Shown here piece by piece: positions 36,925-45,578 of a DNA stretch of 64,000 bases. The translations under genes and the position numbers were made by a program. The notes under the pieces are model-generated. The model worked only from the letters and a program-made list of their open reading frames with translations. It made no database searches and had not been told where the DNA came from. Origin of the DNA: Planctomycetota bacterium (GTDB taxonomy: Bacteria > Planctomycetota > UBA1135 > GCA-002686595); NCBI GenBank assembly GCA_016709875.1, contig JADJLZ010000001.1:806001-870000 (forward strand). The letters are read 5' to 3'. Every line of letters starts with the position of its first letter. The first letter of the stretch is position 1.

Positions 36925-36953
36925 AGTATACATACCCAGTATTTAGCCCGCAA
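36925..36953 (-). promoter_or_regulatory. Sigma-70-type promoter of the padR cassette, with possible operator
   Basis: Reading the minus strand, TTGCGG (36948-36953) and TATACT (36925-36930) are separated by exactly 17 bp, 24 bp upstream of the padR ATG. The region is markedly AT-rich for this genome and holds a repeated AGTAT (plus strand, 36925-36929 and 36938-36942) and ACAT/GTAT half-sites of the kind PadR proteins bind. Confidence 0.65.
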
Positions 36954-37031
36954 GCCCTCCCGTGGGCGAACTTCCCGCCGGCGGCAGCCTCCACCGCTCC
37001 CCGGCAATCGCGACGCTCGAGGCTTAGCGCC

Positions 37032-37137
37032 GCTCGAGATGCGCCGCGACCCCGACTTCCGCATCGGCCGTCCGCGCCAGATCTACACCGGCGCGAACAA
37101 GCGCCCGTACGTGTCGATCGACCGGCGCGGCTGAGCC
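37032..37137 (+). pseudogene. gltA: Displaced gltA 3'-end fragment (right copy of the 106-bp direct repeat)
   Basis: This segment is identical to 32105-32210 in 105 of 106 positions and in the same orientation. It encodes the last 34 residues of citrate synthase (EMRRDPDFRIGRPRQIYTGA and on to SIDRRG) and the TGA, with no gene body upstream. The only difference is synonymous, and a hairpin of the same architecture follows. It therefore looks like the 3' end of a second functional gltA allele left behind by insertion of the cassette, or the remnant of a lost tandem paralogue. Confidence 0.93.
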
Positions 37138-37160
37138 CGGCGCGCCCGGCGAGTTCCCCC

Positions 37161-37184
37161 CACGGCCCGCTCCGGCGGGCCGTG
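37161..37184 (+). terminator. Hairpin after the displaced gltA tail
   Basis: A perfect 10-bp stem CACGGCCCGC / GCGGGCCGTG encloses a TCCG loop and is followed by CAGTCTTGTG. It is the counterpart of the hairpin at 32232-32257: same core, changed outer pairs, pairing retained. It also lies at the 3' end of the convergent gene at 37206-38303. Confidence 0.6.
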
Positions 37185-37205
37185 CAGTCTTGTGCGGCGT
37201 CCGCG

Positions 37206-38303
37206 CTACTCGTCGAGGCTCAAGCAGTCGTCGTACAGACGCAGCGGGACCAGGACCGGGCCCTGGTGGAGGCCGTCGCGATCGTAGCTGAGCTCCACTG
37301 AAGTTCCGGATACGCTTCGCTGCAGCGGCTCCCCCCACGCCGCACGGATCAGGGCCTCGCTGAAGCCCGATCCGATCCACCCCTCGCGGATGAGTTCGCG
37401 CTGCGCTTCCGTGAGTTCGGGATGCGCAGCGAGAAAGGCCGTGCGCTGCGCGAGGCTCGGCCGTGGCCCCTGCAGCCTGGGCTTCGAGCTCACCGATATC
37501 GTCTCGCGCTCGCCGAGTTCGACGCGGTAGTTCCAGGCCGCACGCGGCGGGAGACGGTCGCAGCCGCTGACGTGAACTGGCTGGTCGCAGCGGTACGGGA
37601 ACGCAACGCAGCAACCGCCCTCCCCCAAGGGCGTCAAGCACGCAGCGTTGAGGTTCAGTTGTTCCCGCACGTCCTCGTAGCGGCGCAGATCGTCGACGGC
37701 GGAAGCGAAAGCGCGCAGCTCCCCGGCCTTCCAGTCGTGCAGGAGCAGGCGGTCGAGCTCGCTCGCCGACTGCCTCGGCCCCTCCGCAAGCGTGCGGTCC
37801 AGGAGCGCGATCACCGCATCGAAGACCGCGCGCTGCGAGTCGTCGGCCTGCACCCTGGACCCCGGCTGGTCGCAGCCACCGGGGAGCTGGTTCTGCCACA
37901 CCCTCCCGGCGTGGACGAAGTGCACGATCGTATCGCGGCGGTAGATGTCCTCGGACTCGGCGGGCTGCTCGAGCGGGAGCGTGGGCAAGCCGAGATCGCG
38001 CACTCCGCGGACGAGTTCGCGGAAGCGTGCGTCGTCGAGATCGACCGCGCATCGCTCCAACTCCCTCGCTCCGTGCGCGAAGACCACCCTCGACTCCACC
38101 GCACGAAAAGTGCCGCGATTCCAGTCGTAGCCGAAGCTCGCGAATCGACGCGGGATGCGCGCAATCACTCCGCCCTTGCTGCACTCGACCAGGACGATCT
38201 GCGTCCCGCGCAGATCTGGGCCACGCGTGGGCAGGCGCTCCGCCACGAACGCGGCGTGCGGGCCGAGGAGCGCGAGCACGAGTCCCAGCATGCTCCGATC
38301 CAT
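37206..38303 (-). CDS. Exported protein of unknown function
   Basis: 365 residues. A hydrophobic N-terminus (MLGLVLALLGPHAAFV after MDRS) serves as a probable signal peptide. The body includes a strand-rich part with paired Cys residues (GGCDQPG, GGCCVAFPYRCDQPVHVSGC), suggesting disulfides outside the cytoplasm, and a C-terminal helical stretch (LAAHPELTEAQRELIREGWI) followed by GSGFSEALIRAAWGEPLQ, which resembles the SmpA/OmlA-like 'G-x3-I-x3-WG-P' motif. No enzyme motif was recognised. It faces the duplicated gltA tail. Confidence 0.65.
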   Translation of the reverse strand: MDRSMLGLVLALLGPHAAFVAERLPTRGPDLRGTQIVLVECSKGGVIARIPRRFASFGYDWNRGTFRAVESRVVFAHGARELERCAVDLDDARFRELVRGVRDLGLPTLPLEQPAESEDIYRRDTIVHFVHAGRVWQNQLPGGCDQPGSRVQADDSQRAVFDAVIALLDRTLAEGPRQSASELDRLLLHDWKAGELRAFASAVDDLRRYEDVREQLNLNAACLTPLGEGGCCVAFPYRCDQPVHVSGCDRLPPRAAWNYRVELGERETISVSSKPRLQGPRPSLAQRTAFLAAHPELTEAQRELIREGWIGSGFSEALIRAAWGEPLQRSVSGTSVELSYDRDGLHQGPVLVPLRLYDDCLSLDE

Positions 38304-38478
38304 CGACCTCTCCGTCGATGAATCTGAAGGCGCGGGAGACGCCGGACGCCCGTGTCGGAGGGCACCGCGCGCAGCGCGGTACGCAAGGGCGGCGCACGAA
38401 CGTCCGGGGACGCCCGTGCGCCGCTCGAGGGAGAGCTGCGGCCGAATCAGGTTCGCGTGATTCGCCCTGGCACGCAGG
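38304..38478. other. Intergenic region without recognised feature
   Basis: 175 bp separate the exported protein gene at 37206-38303 from the 3' end of the FG-GAP gene; both are on the minus strand. No tRNA, hairpin with T-tract or clear promoter was seen. Confidence 0.4.
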
Positions 38479-40131
38479 TCACTGGAGTCCCAGCCGCGCC
38501 AGGATCCCGTTGCTGAGCGTGAGGCTGCCGTTGGTCTCGAACTGGACCGCCTGGAAGAGGAACGCCTGTCCGAGATTCTGGTTGGCCAGCGGGATCGAGA
38601 CGGTGAACGTCGAGGGCGAGGCCGCGATCCCGACCGTGACGGCTCCGGTCGTCGACAGGTAGGCGAGCGAGGAACCGCCGCCGAAGGGAACGGGCGTGAA
38701 AGGCGCCAGGTTCACGAGCAGGGCCACCGCGTTCCCCGGCGTTCCGGTCACGGTCAGCGGATACGAGGCGCCGAGCAGCGGACGCGCGAGCGAGACATCC
38801 AGACTGACGCCGGGGGGATTCGGGAGACGGACGCTGGTCGCCAGCGACAGGACGCGGACGCCCCCCGAGGAAGCGGTCAGGTTCGGAGTCCCGATGATCA
38901 GGTCGGTGCCGCCCACGCCGAGCAGATCGGGGCCGCTCGAAAGGCCCGAGTTCGTGCTCGCGGCGACCGGCGACATGGTCGGCGTCAAGCTGTTCCCGTG
39001 GGTCGAGAGGACATTGAGGAACCCGTTCGCCGTCACCGCGAAATCGCCGACGCCGTCGCCGTCGATGTCGTTCAGCGCGGCCATCCGGCCGTCGCTCGCC
39101 AGCGTGATCAGCCCGGTCGTCAGGTTGGCCACGGCCGTCGTCGGAGTGGGGCCGGTCATCTGCGCGGGAGGAGTGTGGAACAGATACACCTTGGACTGGA
39201 CGGTGGTGCTGCCGCTGCCGAGCACCGCGAAGTCCGACAGCGTGGAACCGGGATTGCCCGGCAGCTGACCGACGCTCGCCATGGCGCGTCCGATGGCTTC
39301 GAACGCGATCCCGCGGTAGAGGAACGAGCGCGGGAAGGAACTCGCCGAATTGAGGTCGTAGACGGCGACGTAGCCGTACCGGAACTGGTTGGCCGCAGCG
39401 TTCGGCGGACGGTAATCCGGCGCTCCCGCCGCGAGAACGTTGTCGGGCCCCGCCGCGAGCGAGAAGCCCAGGTTCCCGCCGATCGAACCGGTGGGAGTCT
39501 GGACGTCGAGCGAGCGCATGCGAACACCGGTGTTCGGATCGAAGATGTCGACCCGGTTCAGGCCCGGAATTCCGATCGCGAGCGCGCGCCCATTGGCCGT
39601 GTTCTGACCCGTGAGCACCGCCATGCTCGAACCGAAGCTGTAGTCGTTCAGCGCAGGAAAGCTGCTGTAGAGCGAACGCACGTACACGGGCACGACTCCG
39701 CCGCCGGAAGGCTGGAGGGTGAAGATCTCGACCTCGCCGCGCAGGCCGGGACTGTTCGTGAGACGCGGCGTCGCGATCGCGAACTCGTCGCCGGGAACAC
39801 CATCGACGTCACCGACGTTCGCCAGTGCGCGCCCGAATTCGGCCCCGAGATTCGGAATCCCGGCCTGGAACGGCGTGACTGTGGCGAGCACGTTGCCGAA
39901 GGGGCCCGCGCTCTCCGCCGAGATCACGTACACCGCACCGGAGGAGAGCGTCGTCGCGCCGGTCGGCGGCGGCGCGCTGACGAGGAAATCCCTGCGGCCA
40001 AGGCCGTCGACATCGCTCAGGATGGCGACCTCTTCGCCGAAGGCGGTCACTCCGCTGGGGCCGTAGGAACCTTGCGCGCGCACGGGAGCCGCGAGCAGCA
40101 CGGGAAGGATGAACAGGAGTTTGCGATTCAT
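38479..40131 (-). CDS. Secreted FG-GAP/integrin-like beta-propeller protein
   Basis: 550 residues with a signal peptide (MNRKLLFILPVLLAAPVRAQ). The propeller blades carry FG-GAP-type units with Asp-rich calcium loops: EEVAILSDVDGLGRRDFLV, ALANVGDVDGVPGDEFAIA, LNDIDGDGVGDFAV and, more diverged, AGGPD- and IGIPGLN-type strands. The last 120 residues form a beta-sandwich tail beginning VSLARPLLGASYPLTVTG and ending FQAVQFETNGSLTLSNG, a type often seen at the C-terminus of exported planctomycete proteins. An extracellular or surface role in adhesion or binding is likely; no catalytic motif was seen. Start ATG 40131 lies directly before the signal peptide. Confidence 0.82.
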   Translation of the reverse strand: MNRKLLFILPVLLAAPVRAQGSYGPSGVTAFGEEVAILSDVDGLGRRDFLVSAPPPTGATTLSSGAVYVISAESAGPFGNVLATVTPFQAGIPNLGAEFGRALANVGDVDGVPGDEFAIATPRLTNSPGLRGEVEIFTLQPSGGGVVPVYVRSLYSSFPALNDYSFGSSMAVLTGQNTANGRALAIGIPGLNRVDIFDPNTGVRMRSLDVQTPTGSIGGNLGFSLAAGPDNVLAAGAPDYRPPNAAANQFRYGYVAVYDLNSASSFPRSFLYRGIAFEAIGRAMASVGQLPGNPGSTLSDFAVLGSGSTTVQSKVYLFHTPPAQMTGPTPTTAVANLTTGLITLASDGRMAALNDIDGDGVGDFAVTANGFLNVLSTHGNSLTPTMSPVAASTNSGLSSGPDLLGVGGTDLIIGTPNLTASSGGVRVLSLATSVRLPNPPGVSLDVSLARPLLGASYPLTVTGTPGNAVALLVNLAPFTPVPFGGGSSLAYLSTTGAVTVGIAASPSTFTVSIPLANQNLGQAFLFQAVQFETNGSLTLSNGILARLGLQ

Positions 40132-40448
40132 GGAGCGTTCCATTCGATAGAGAGGGACACGAAGAGAGAGTGTCCGCCCGCACGGGCGAACCAGGAGCAC
40201 GGCAGGGCGCAGCTCTCGAGGCCGTGCGCGAAGGCACCCCACGCGATCCGCTTGACGCGTGTGATCAGCCCGGGAGACGTTCCCTGCGCTCCCTTTGGCC
40301 CCTCAGCGGTGCCTGGAGTTGCGCGCAGCGAGTCGATTCTGCGCGCGTTCCTTACCTCGGAGTTCGCGGCAGGCCGCACGCGCAGCGCCCGCGTCTGCCC
40401 CTCGGCCCGAGGATTCAGCCGCGCGTGACGCCCGCCGCAGCCGCGCCG
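40132..40448. other. 317-bp intergenic region with no recognised feature
   Basis: It lies between the starts of the FG-GAP gene and the 3' end of the cyanophycinase-like gene, both on the minus strand, so it should hold the FG-GAP promoter. A CGGGCG/CGCCCG patch and several short GC hairpins are visible, but I could not pick a convincing promoter or terminator. Confidence 0.4.
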
Positions 40449-41549
40449 CTAGCGCGGCTCGAGATCGAACGCGATCTCGCCGTCGCCTGCGGGCCAGGCG
40501 ATCGCGCGCCAGTCTTCCAGCGCGAGTTGCGCAGGCCCCGTGCGCGCCTCGCGGAACAAGCGCCACGAGGCCAGCTGCCGGTTCTGCCCCGGCTCGACCA
40601 CGGGCACCTCGCGCGGCGCACCCGCGGGACGTGCAGGCGGCGCGGGAGGTTGCGACTCCAGACGCTGCACGAGCGAGACGCGCTCGCCCGGACCGATGAG
40701 GCGCGCGAGCACGCCGCGCCGCGCGAGGTCCGCACGCTCGAGGTGCGCGACATCGACGAGCAGCGCTTCGCTCGGGCTCACGCCGGTCAACACGCCGCTC
40801 GCGAGATCGATCTCCACGCAGGCGTCCTCGCCGACGCCGATCCCCAGGCGCCGGCCGCTCGACTCGAGCGCCGCGACGAGCCGGCCGACGCGATCGCGCT
40901 CGAAGAAGTGCGAGTCGGTGATGACCCAGGGAACAAAGCCCATCCCCGGCCCGACGCGCGGCCCCAGAGGCGCGTCGGCGCTCGGCGTTCCGATCCCGAG
41001 CGCGGTCGCGCTCCCGCCTCCGAGCAGCATCCGCTGGCCCATCATCGCGTCCCCGGCGCTGCAGCCGGCGATCACGCCGCCGCGCGCGAGCAGGCGCCGC
41101 ATCGCGAGCCACTCGGGCGTCTCGCGCTCGCCGGGGCGGTAGCGATCCGTGATGCGCTGCTGGTCGCCGCCCGTGAAGAGCAGCGCGCTCGCCGCATCGA
41201 TCGCGGCGACCGTCGCGTCGGTCGGCGTCTCGCGCCGGATCACGTCGATCTGGACGTCGGGGGCCCAAGAGCGCAGCGCGCCGGTCTTGTCCGCGACCTC
41301 GACCTCCTGCTCGCCGGTCGCCGCGGTCGCGATCACGATGCGCGCGGGACCGTGCGCGGAGGCGAGCGTGAGCAGCCGCTCGTACACGGCGCGCGCATCG
41401 TCCTCGAGCCCTCCGCCGACGACGAGCAGCGTACCTGCGCTGTGCGCAGGCTCGGGAGCGGCCAGCGAGGAACAGCTCGACAGCAGGCTCGCGAGCGCGA
41501 GCGCGAACAGGTTCGAGCCGAACCGCAGACGCGAAAGCAGATCGATCAT
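40449..41549 (-). CDS. Exported cyanophycinase-like peptidase (S51 family)
   Basis: 366 residues. The N-terminus has a lipoprotein signal with lipobox LASLLSSC (Cys near residue 26). The body matches family S51: TLLVVGGGLEDDARAVYERL, IVIATAATGE, ALLFTGGDQQRI, the nucleophile Ser in AGCSAGDAMMG, and GIGTPSADAPL, FFERDRVGRLVAAL and GIGVGEDACVEID. Cyanophycinases release Asp-Arg dipeptides from cyanophycin; related enzymes act on other dipeptides. Placement outside the cytoplasm and a C-terminal extension of about 90 residues (after LARLIGPGERVSL) suggest scavenging of external polymer. No cyanophycin synthetase gene is in the window. Confidence 0.87.
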   Translation of the reverse strand: MIDLLSRLRFGSNLFALALASLLSSCSSLAAPEPAHSAGTLLVVGGGLEDDARAVYERLLTLASAHGPARIVIATAATGEQEVEVADKTGALRSWAPDVQIDVIRRETPTDATVAAIDAASALLFTGGDQQRITDRYRPGERETPEWLAMRRLLARGGVIAGCSAGDAMMGQRMLLGGGSATALGIGTPSADAPLGPRVGPGMGFVPWVITDSHFFERDRVGRLVAALESSGRRLGIGVGEDACVEIDLASGVLTGVSPSEALLVDVAHLERADLARRGVLARLIGPGERVSLVQRLESQPPAPPARPAGAPREVPVVEPGQNRQLASWRLFREARTGPAQLALEDWRAIAWPAGDGEIAFDLEPR

Positions 41550-41718
41550 CACCCCAGGATAGCGAGGCCGAGCGCGAAGCAGGAACGACGGGGCAGCGTT
41601 CTCGGGCGGCGTGCTGCAACGATCCAGGCCGCAAGCGGGCCAAAGGAAAGGCTCGCGCGCGATCGAGCAGGTGTTTGCCGGCCGGTGCGCGGGACAACTC
41701 TCTTTCAGGAGCATCTTC

Positions 41719-43689
41719 ATGCAACTCCGACACTTCTCCTGGGCCCTCCCCTTTCTCGCGGCCTTCGCTGCGCTCGCGATCCTCGGAAGCCAGGCGCACG
41801 CGCAGTGCGGCAACGGACTCAAGGTGCAGTGGGAAGCCTGGGTCGATCCGGTTCGCGGGGACGACGCCACGGCCACCGTCGACCAGATCGGCGTCACTTC
41901 GAACGGCAAGGACCATCCCTTCATGCACATCAATGCCGCGATCAGCAGGGTCGCCAACAGCCGGGTCCTCGGACAGAACGAGGGCATCGTGCACGTGCTG
42001 CCGGGCCTCTATTCCTGGGGATCCAACCAGGAAGTCTTCCCGATTCAGATGAGTCGCGGGGTCCACCTCCAGGGCGCTGGCGCGAAGGAGACGGTTCTGC
42101 GTGTTCGCGACACGGACCCCACCCGACTCAAGCGCTACCCCCTGCGAAACTCGACCGCCGCTCAGCGCTTCCAACCGCACACGGTGGCTGTCGATTTCGG
42201 CTCCGCAAATTTCGGATCCGGTGTGTATCAGGTGCCCGACTTCGAATCCGGCCCGATGCTCGACGGCTTCACGATCCAGGGGGCAGAAATCCAGGTCTCC
42301 TTCGAGAGCGAACTGGGCATCATCCGCGGGCGCGTCTCGAACTGCGTGTTCGACATGCGCGAGAAGGGCGCCGAGCAGCTCCTCGGCCCCGATTTCGGGA
42401 TCTTGATCTGCGCGGTGTACGACCCGAATCACACGTACATCGACTCGGATGCCCACGAGAAGCACTACGTGCCGCATCACCTGCACGCCTTCAACAACAC
42501 CTTCATCCAGGGATCGATGGCCTACCACTCCGATACGGGCATCGGGATGGACCTCGCCAAGCTCGACGCGGTCGGCATCTGCGACTTCGCGGAGACGCTC
42601 GACCAGGATGGCGCCCTGCGCGGCGTCAATCGTCACGACATCCAGAACAACCTGTTCCGAACCCTGGATGGGAACCCGCGCGCAGCCATGCTGGGCATCG
42701 ACCAAGGCGACGCGCACGTGCTGATCTCCAGCGCCGGCCCCCTGCCCCGGCCGACGAACGCCTTCGATGCAGGGATGGCACGGACGACGAGCGTACCCAA
42801 TCAGAGATTCACTTCCCTGATCGTCAACACGGGGATCATGGGCCTGCCGGCGATCGCGCCGCTGCCGGTGGTCGACCTCGCCCCGGCGGACCCGGGCTTC
42901 ATCGGCGAGTACCTCTCGCTGCAGCGCGGCACGCTGATCCGAGACTTCCGCCTGCTGCCCGATTCCGTGCTGGTCGACCGCGGCGCCTCGCCCGCATACG
43001 TCGCGAGCTGCGGGACGATCGGCGCGCTCAACCAGCTCGACTACTCGGAGAGCCGGGGGTCGCTGAAGGAGAGCTTCGACTTCGACGGCGAGGGCAACGG
43101 CAATCCGCGTATCCGCGGCGCGGACGTGGACATCGGAATGGATGAGACCGACGTGCTCGAAGTCGCGGGCTCGTACGGCAACGACACGAAGAGCCACTAC
43201 CAGCCCTGGAATCCGACGCTGGGATTCGAGATCCCCGGTGTTCCCATCGTGCCGGCGGGCTCGGCCAATCGCAGCTACATCACTCCCAATGCGGGACCGC
43301 TGCTCCACTTCATCAACATCGATTTCCGGCTGCAAAACGTGGTGACCGGCATCCCCGCCACCCCCCCGCTCCCTTGGGCGTGGACGAGCATGCCAGGCAG
43401 CGTCGGGGTCCCGAACACGACGTTGTTCCCCCCGTTCTCGATCTGGCTCGATTTCGTGGGCTACGTGCCTCAGAACGTCTCGACGACTTCGACGGCGCAG
43501 GCGTGGGTCAACTGGCAATCAGCCCAAGTCCATGCCTTCGGCGAGTTCGTCTGGGCGAACGCCAACGACGACAGCAACCCGCCGGTGGGGCCGATCCCCG
43601 CGTTCACGTCGTACTTCAACACCCAGGTCGTGATCCTCAACGCGGCGGGCGCGCTCGTCGCGAGCAACCTGCAGTCCGAGTACTTCTGA
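41719..43689 (+). CDS. Secreted right-handed beta-helix protein (DUF1565-like)
   Basis: 656 residues with a long signal peptide ending SQAHAQ. After WVDPVRGDDATAT comes the DUF1565-type opening of 'the event occupies x, so list the following' style repeats: HPFMHINAAISRVANSR, GIVHVLPGLYSWGSN, GVHLQGAGAKETVL, then irregular helix coils (GFTIQGAEI, NCVFDMREKG, NNTFIQGS, NNLFRTLDG). It ends with a choice-of-anchor-like segment containing DIGMDETDVLEV and a beta-sandwich tail (AFTSYFNTQVVILNAAGALV). No lyase catalytic residues could be assigned. ATG 41719 has AGGAG 8 bp upstream. A terminator candidate follows at 43721. Confidence 0.82.
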   Translation: MQLRHFSWALPFLAAFAALAILGSQAHAQCGNGLKVQWEAWVDPVRGDDATATVDQIGVTSNGKDHPFMHINAAISRVANSRVLGQNEGIVHVLPGLYSWGSNQEVFPIQMSRGVHLQGAGAKETVLRVRDTDPTRLKRYPLRNSTAAQRFQPHTVAVDFGSANFGSGVYQVPDFESGPMLDGFTIQGAEIQVSFESELGIIRGRVSNCVFDMREKGAEQLLGPDFGILICAVYDPNHTYIDSDAHEKHYVPHHLHAFNNTFIQGSMAYHSDTGIGMDLAKLDAVGICDFAETLDQDGALRGVNRHDIQNNLFRTLDGNPRAAMLGIDQGDAHVLISSAGPLPRPTNAFDAGMARTTSVPNQRFTSLIVNTGIMGLPAIAPLPVVDLAPADPGFIGEYLSLQRGTLIRDFRLLPDSVLVDRGASPAYVASCGTIGALNQLDYSESRGSLKESFDFDGEGNGNPRIRGADVDIGMDETDVLEVAGSYGNDTKSHYQPWNPTLGFEIPGVPIVPAGSANRSYITPNAGPLLHFINIDFRLQNVVTGIPATPPLPWAWTSMPGSVGVPNTTLFPPFSIWLDFVGYVPQNVSTTSTAQAWVNWQSAQVHAFGEFVWANANDDSNPPVGPIPAFTSYFNTQVVILNAAGALVASNLQSEYF

Positions 43690-43720
43690 TGGCCGAGTGA
43701 CGATCGCGTCGCTCGCAGGA

Positions 43721-43751
43721 CACCGGCCGCGGATCTCAGCCGCGGTCGGTG
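43721..43751 (+). terminator. Hairpin terminator candidate after the beta-helix gene
   Basis: CACCGGCCGCGG (43721-43732) pairs with CCGCGGTCGGTG (43740-43751) through 12 bp including one G-T wobble, with a 7-base loop, 32 bp past the stop. The bases after it include CTTTC but no long T-tract. Confidence 0.55.
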
Positions 43752-44077
43752 CGCTTTCACAGAGCCCAGATGTGCAGGGTGCAGCGGGACTGCGACTGCG
43801 TGCTGGCGCGAACGGGGTCGGAGGCCGTTTCAGGCCAGAGCGGCACGGGGGCGTGAGCTCGTGGCCACGCGACCACTGCCGGGGGACCGCTGCACCGCTC
43901 TCGCACGGGATGGTCGCCTTCGGTGAACTTCCGCAGGCAGGCGGCGAACTTTTCCAGGAATGTCGGTCCGCCGCTTCGGTGGCGCGCAGACAGGGGCGCA
44001 GGTCGCCTTCGCGGCGCACAGTCGACGCCCTGCGGATCATGGCCTCAGCCTGCAACCCCACTCGCGCCCCCCCGCTC
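43752..44077. other. 326-bp region upstream of the decarboxylase with no recognised gene
   Basis: The decarboxylase frame is open through this stretch, but the translation is low-complexity and shows no domain, so I do not include it in the gene. No strong promoter was identifiable. An in-frame ATG at 44039 is the nearest alternative start. Confidence 0.4.
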
Positions 44078-45256
44078 ATGCTCACCGCCCTCTCGATCGC
44101 TCGGCCCCTGCCTCTGGGACACACGGTCCCCGCGCGGCTGGAGCACTTCCTCGATCGCACGAGCTTGCCCACCCCCTTTCTGGTGGTCGACAGGCAACTG
44201 GTGGCCGAGAGGCTCGCCGCCATGCTGCGCGTGTTCGAGGGCGCGCAGCTCTACTACGCCGTGAAGGCCAACCCGCTCCCGCAGGTGCTCGAGGTGCTCG
44301 CCCGCTCCGGTGGCGGCTGCGATGTCGCCAGCGCGGCGGAGGTCCGCCTGTGCCTGAAAGCCGGCATCCCGGGTGCTCGGATCTCGTTCGGAAACACGAT
44401 CAAACGGCCGGAAGACATCGCCTTCGCCCACGCTGTCGGCATCGCGCGCTTCGCCGTCGACAGCGCCGAGGAACTCGAGAAGGTCGCGCGCTTCGCACCT
44501 GGCGCGCGGGTGTTCGTACGCCTGCTCGTCGAGACCGTCGGCGCGCAGTGGCCGCTGTCGCGCAAGTTCGGCTGCGACGCCAGCATGGCGCTGGAACTCC
44601 TGCGTTCGGCCACGGCGCTCGGCCTCGAGCCTTGCGGCGTCTCCTTCCACGTCGGCTCCCAGCAGACCGACCCTTCCCAGTGGGAGGCTCCGATCGCCCT
44701 GTGCGCCGACCTGGACAGGCAACTGCGCCGGGATGGGCTCGAACTGGGCACGATCAACATCGGCGGCGGCTTCCCCGCGCAGTACACCACGCCCATTCCT
44801 GACATTTCCGCCTATGCGGCGGCCATCAAGAGCGCGCTGCGCAAGCACTTCGGGGAGCGCATGCCCGCGCTCGCGATCGAGCCTGGGCGCGCGCTCGTGG
44901 CCGAAGCTGGCGTGATCGAAACCAGCGTGCTGCTCGTCTCCCGGAAATCGCGCGGCGACGCCCACCAGTGGGTCTATCTCGACTGCGGCAAGTTCGGCGG
45001 CCTGGCCGAGACGATGGACGAGGCCATTCGCTATCCGCTCGTGACCCCAGGACGCGATGCATCGCGCGTGCCCTCGATCGTCGCTGGACCGACCTGCGAC
45101 AGCGCCGACATCCTCTACGAGCGCACGCCCTACCTTCTGCCGGGCGATCTGCGTGCCGGCGACCGCGTCCGCATCCTCTCAGCCGGCGCGTACACGTACA
45201 CCTACGCCTCGGTCGGCTTCAACGGCCTGCCTCCGCTGCGCGTGCTCTGCCGCTAG
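44078..45256 (+). CDS. Group IV PLP decarboxylase (ornithine/lysine decarboxylase-like)
   Basis: 392 residues from ATG 44078. It is an alanine-racemase-type barrel enzyme: PFLVVDRQLV, the PLP lysine in LYYAVKANP (near residue 63), CDVASAAEV, SFGNTIKRPEDI, SFHVGSQQTDP, the phosphate loop INIGGGFPAQY, EPGRALVAEAG, and GPTCDSADILYE with the active-site Cys of ornithine-type enzymes. The ISFGNTIK and CDS motifs fit eukaryotic-type ODC and bacterial lysine/ornithine decarboxylases rather than diaminopimelate decarboxylase. It probably makes putrescine or cadaverine. A small 4-TM transporter gene follows by 10 bp and may export the product. The start is uncertain; no clear ribosome-binding site. 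Confidence 0.88.
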   Translation: MLTALSIARPLPLGHTVPARLEHFLDRTSLPTPFLVVDRQLVAERLAAMLRVFEGAQLYYAVKANPLPQVLEVLARSGGGCDVASAAEVRLCLKAGIPGARISFGNTIKRPEDIAFAHAVGIARFAVDSAEELEKVARFAPGARVFVRLLVETVGAQWPLSRKFGCDASMALELLRSATALGLEPCGVSFHVGSQQTDPSQWEAPIALCADLDRQLRRDGLELGTINIGGGFPAQYTTPIPDISAYAAAIKSALRKHFGERMPALAIEPGRALVAEAGVIETSVLLVSRKSRGDAHQWVYLDCGKFGGLAETMDEAIRYPLVTPGRDASRVPSIVAGPTCDSADILYERTPYLLPGDLRAGDRVRILSAGAYTYTYASVGFNGLPPLRVLCR

Positions 45257-45266
45257 GATCGGCAGC

Positions 45267-45578
45267 ATGTACCTCGCACTCGCAGCCTTGGCAGCGTTCG
45301 CCTTCGCGCTCGGCGGCGTGCTCATGAAGCACGCCGACGGCCTGCGCAACACGCTTGCGTGCGTCGGGTTCCTCGCGCTCTTCGGGCTGGGCGCCGCGTT
45401 CCAGTCGCTGGCGATGCGCGGGAAGGGGTTGGGCACGACCTACATTCTCGTGCTCGGCCTGGAGGCCGCACTCGCGCTGGGGTTGGGAGCGCTGCTCTTC
45501 GGTGAGACGATCACGCTGCAGCGGGTCTTCGCCGTGCTGCTGATCGTGGCAGGAATCGCATGCCTGCGATCGTCGTAG
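45267..45578 (+). CDS. SMR/EamA-like four-helix membrane transporter
   Basis: 103 residues with four transmembrane segments, the length and layout of small multidrug resistance proteins: LALAALAAFAFALGGVLMKHA, TLACVGFLALFGLGAAF, GTTYILVLGLEAALALGLGAL and RVFAVLLIVAGIACL. The GETITLQRVFAVLLIVAGI ending is typical of the SMR/DMT superfamily. The essential Glu of TM1 in EmrE-type exporters is not present; TM1 here has no acidic residue, so coupling must differ, or the protein is one half of a heteromer or a permeation subunit. It starts 10 bp after the decarboxylase, which suggests polyamine or product transport. Confidence 0.8.
   Translation: MYLALAALAAFAFALGGVLMKHADGLRNTLACVGFLALFGLGAAFQSLAMRGKGLGTTYILVLGLEAALALGLGALLFGETITLQRVFAVLLIVAGIACLRSS

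Noticed and set aside
32211..37031. Prophage or transposon at gltA
   Set aside because: No integrase, transposase, terminal inverted repeat or phage gene was found; only the direct repeat of the gltA end supports an insertion.
40303..43518. A 1071-codon open frame on the minus strand
   Set aside because: It runs antisense through the beta-helix gene and parts of the cyanophycinase gene. Its translation is Arg/Ala/Asp-rich with no domain, as expected of shadow frames at very high GC.
43519..44223. Minus-strand frame upstream of the decarboxylase
   Set aside because: Its translation is low-complexity and partly antisense to the decarboxylase; no ribosome-binding site or domain.
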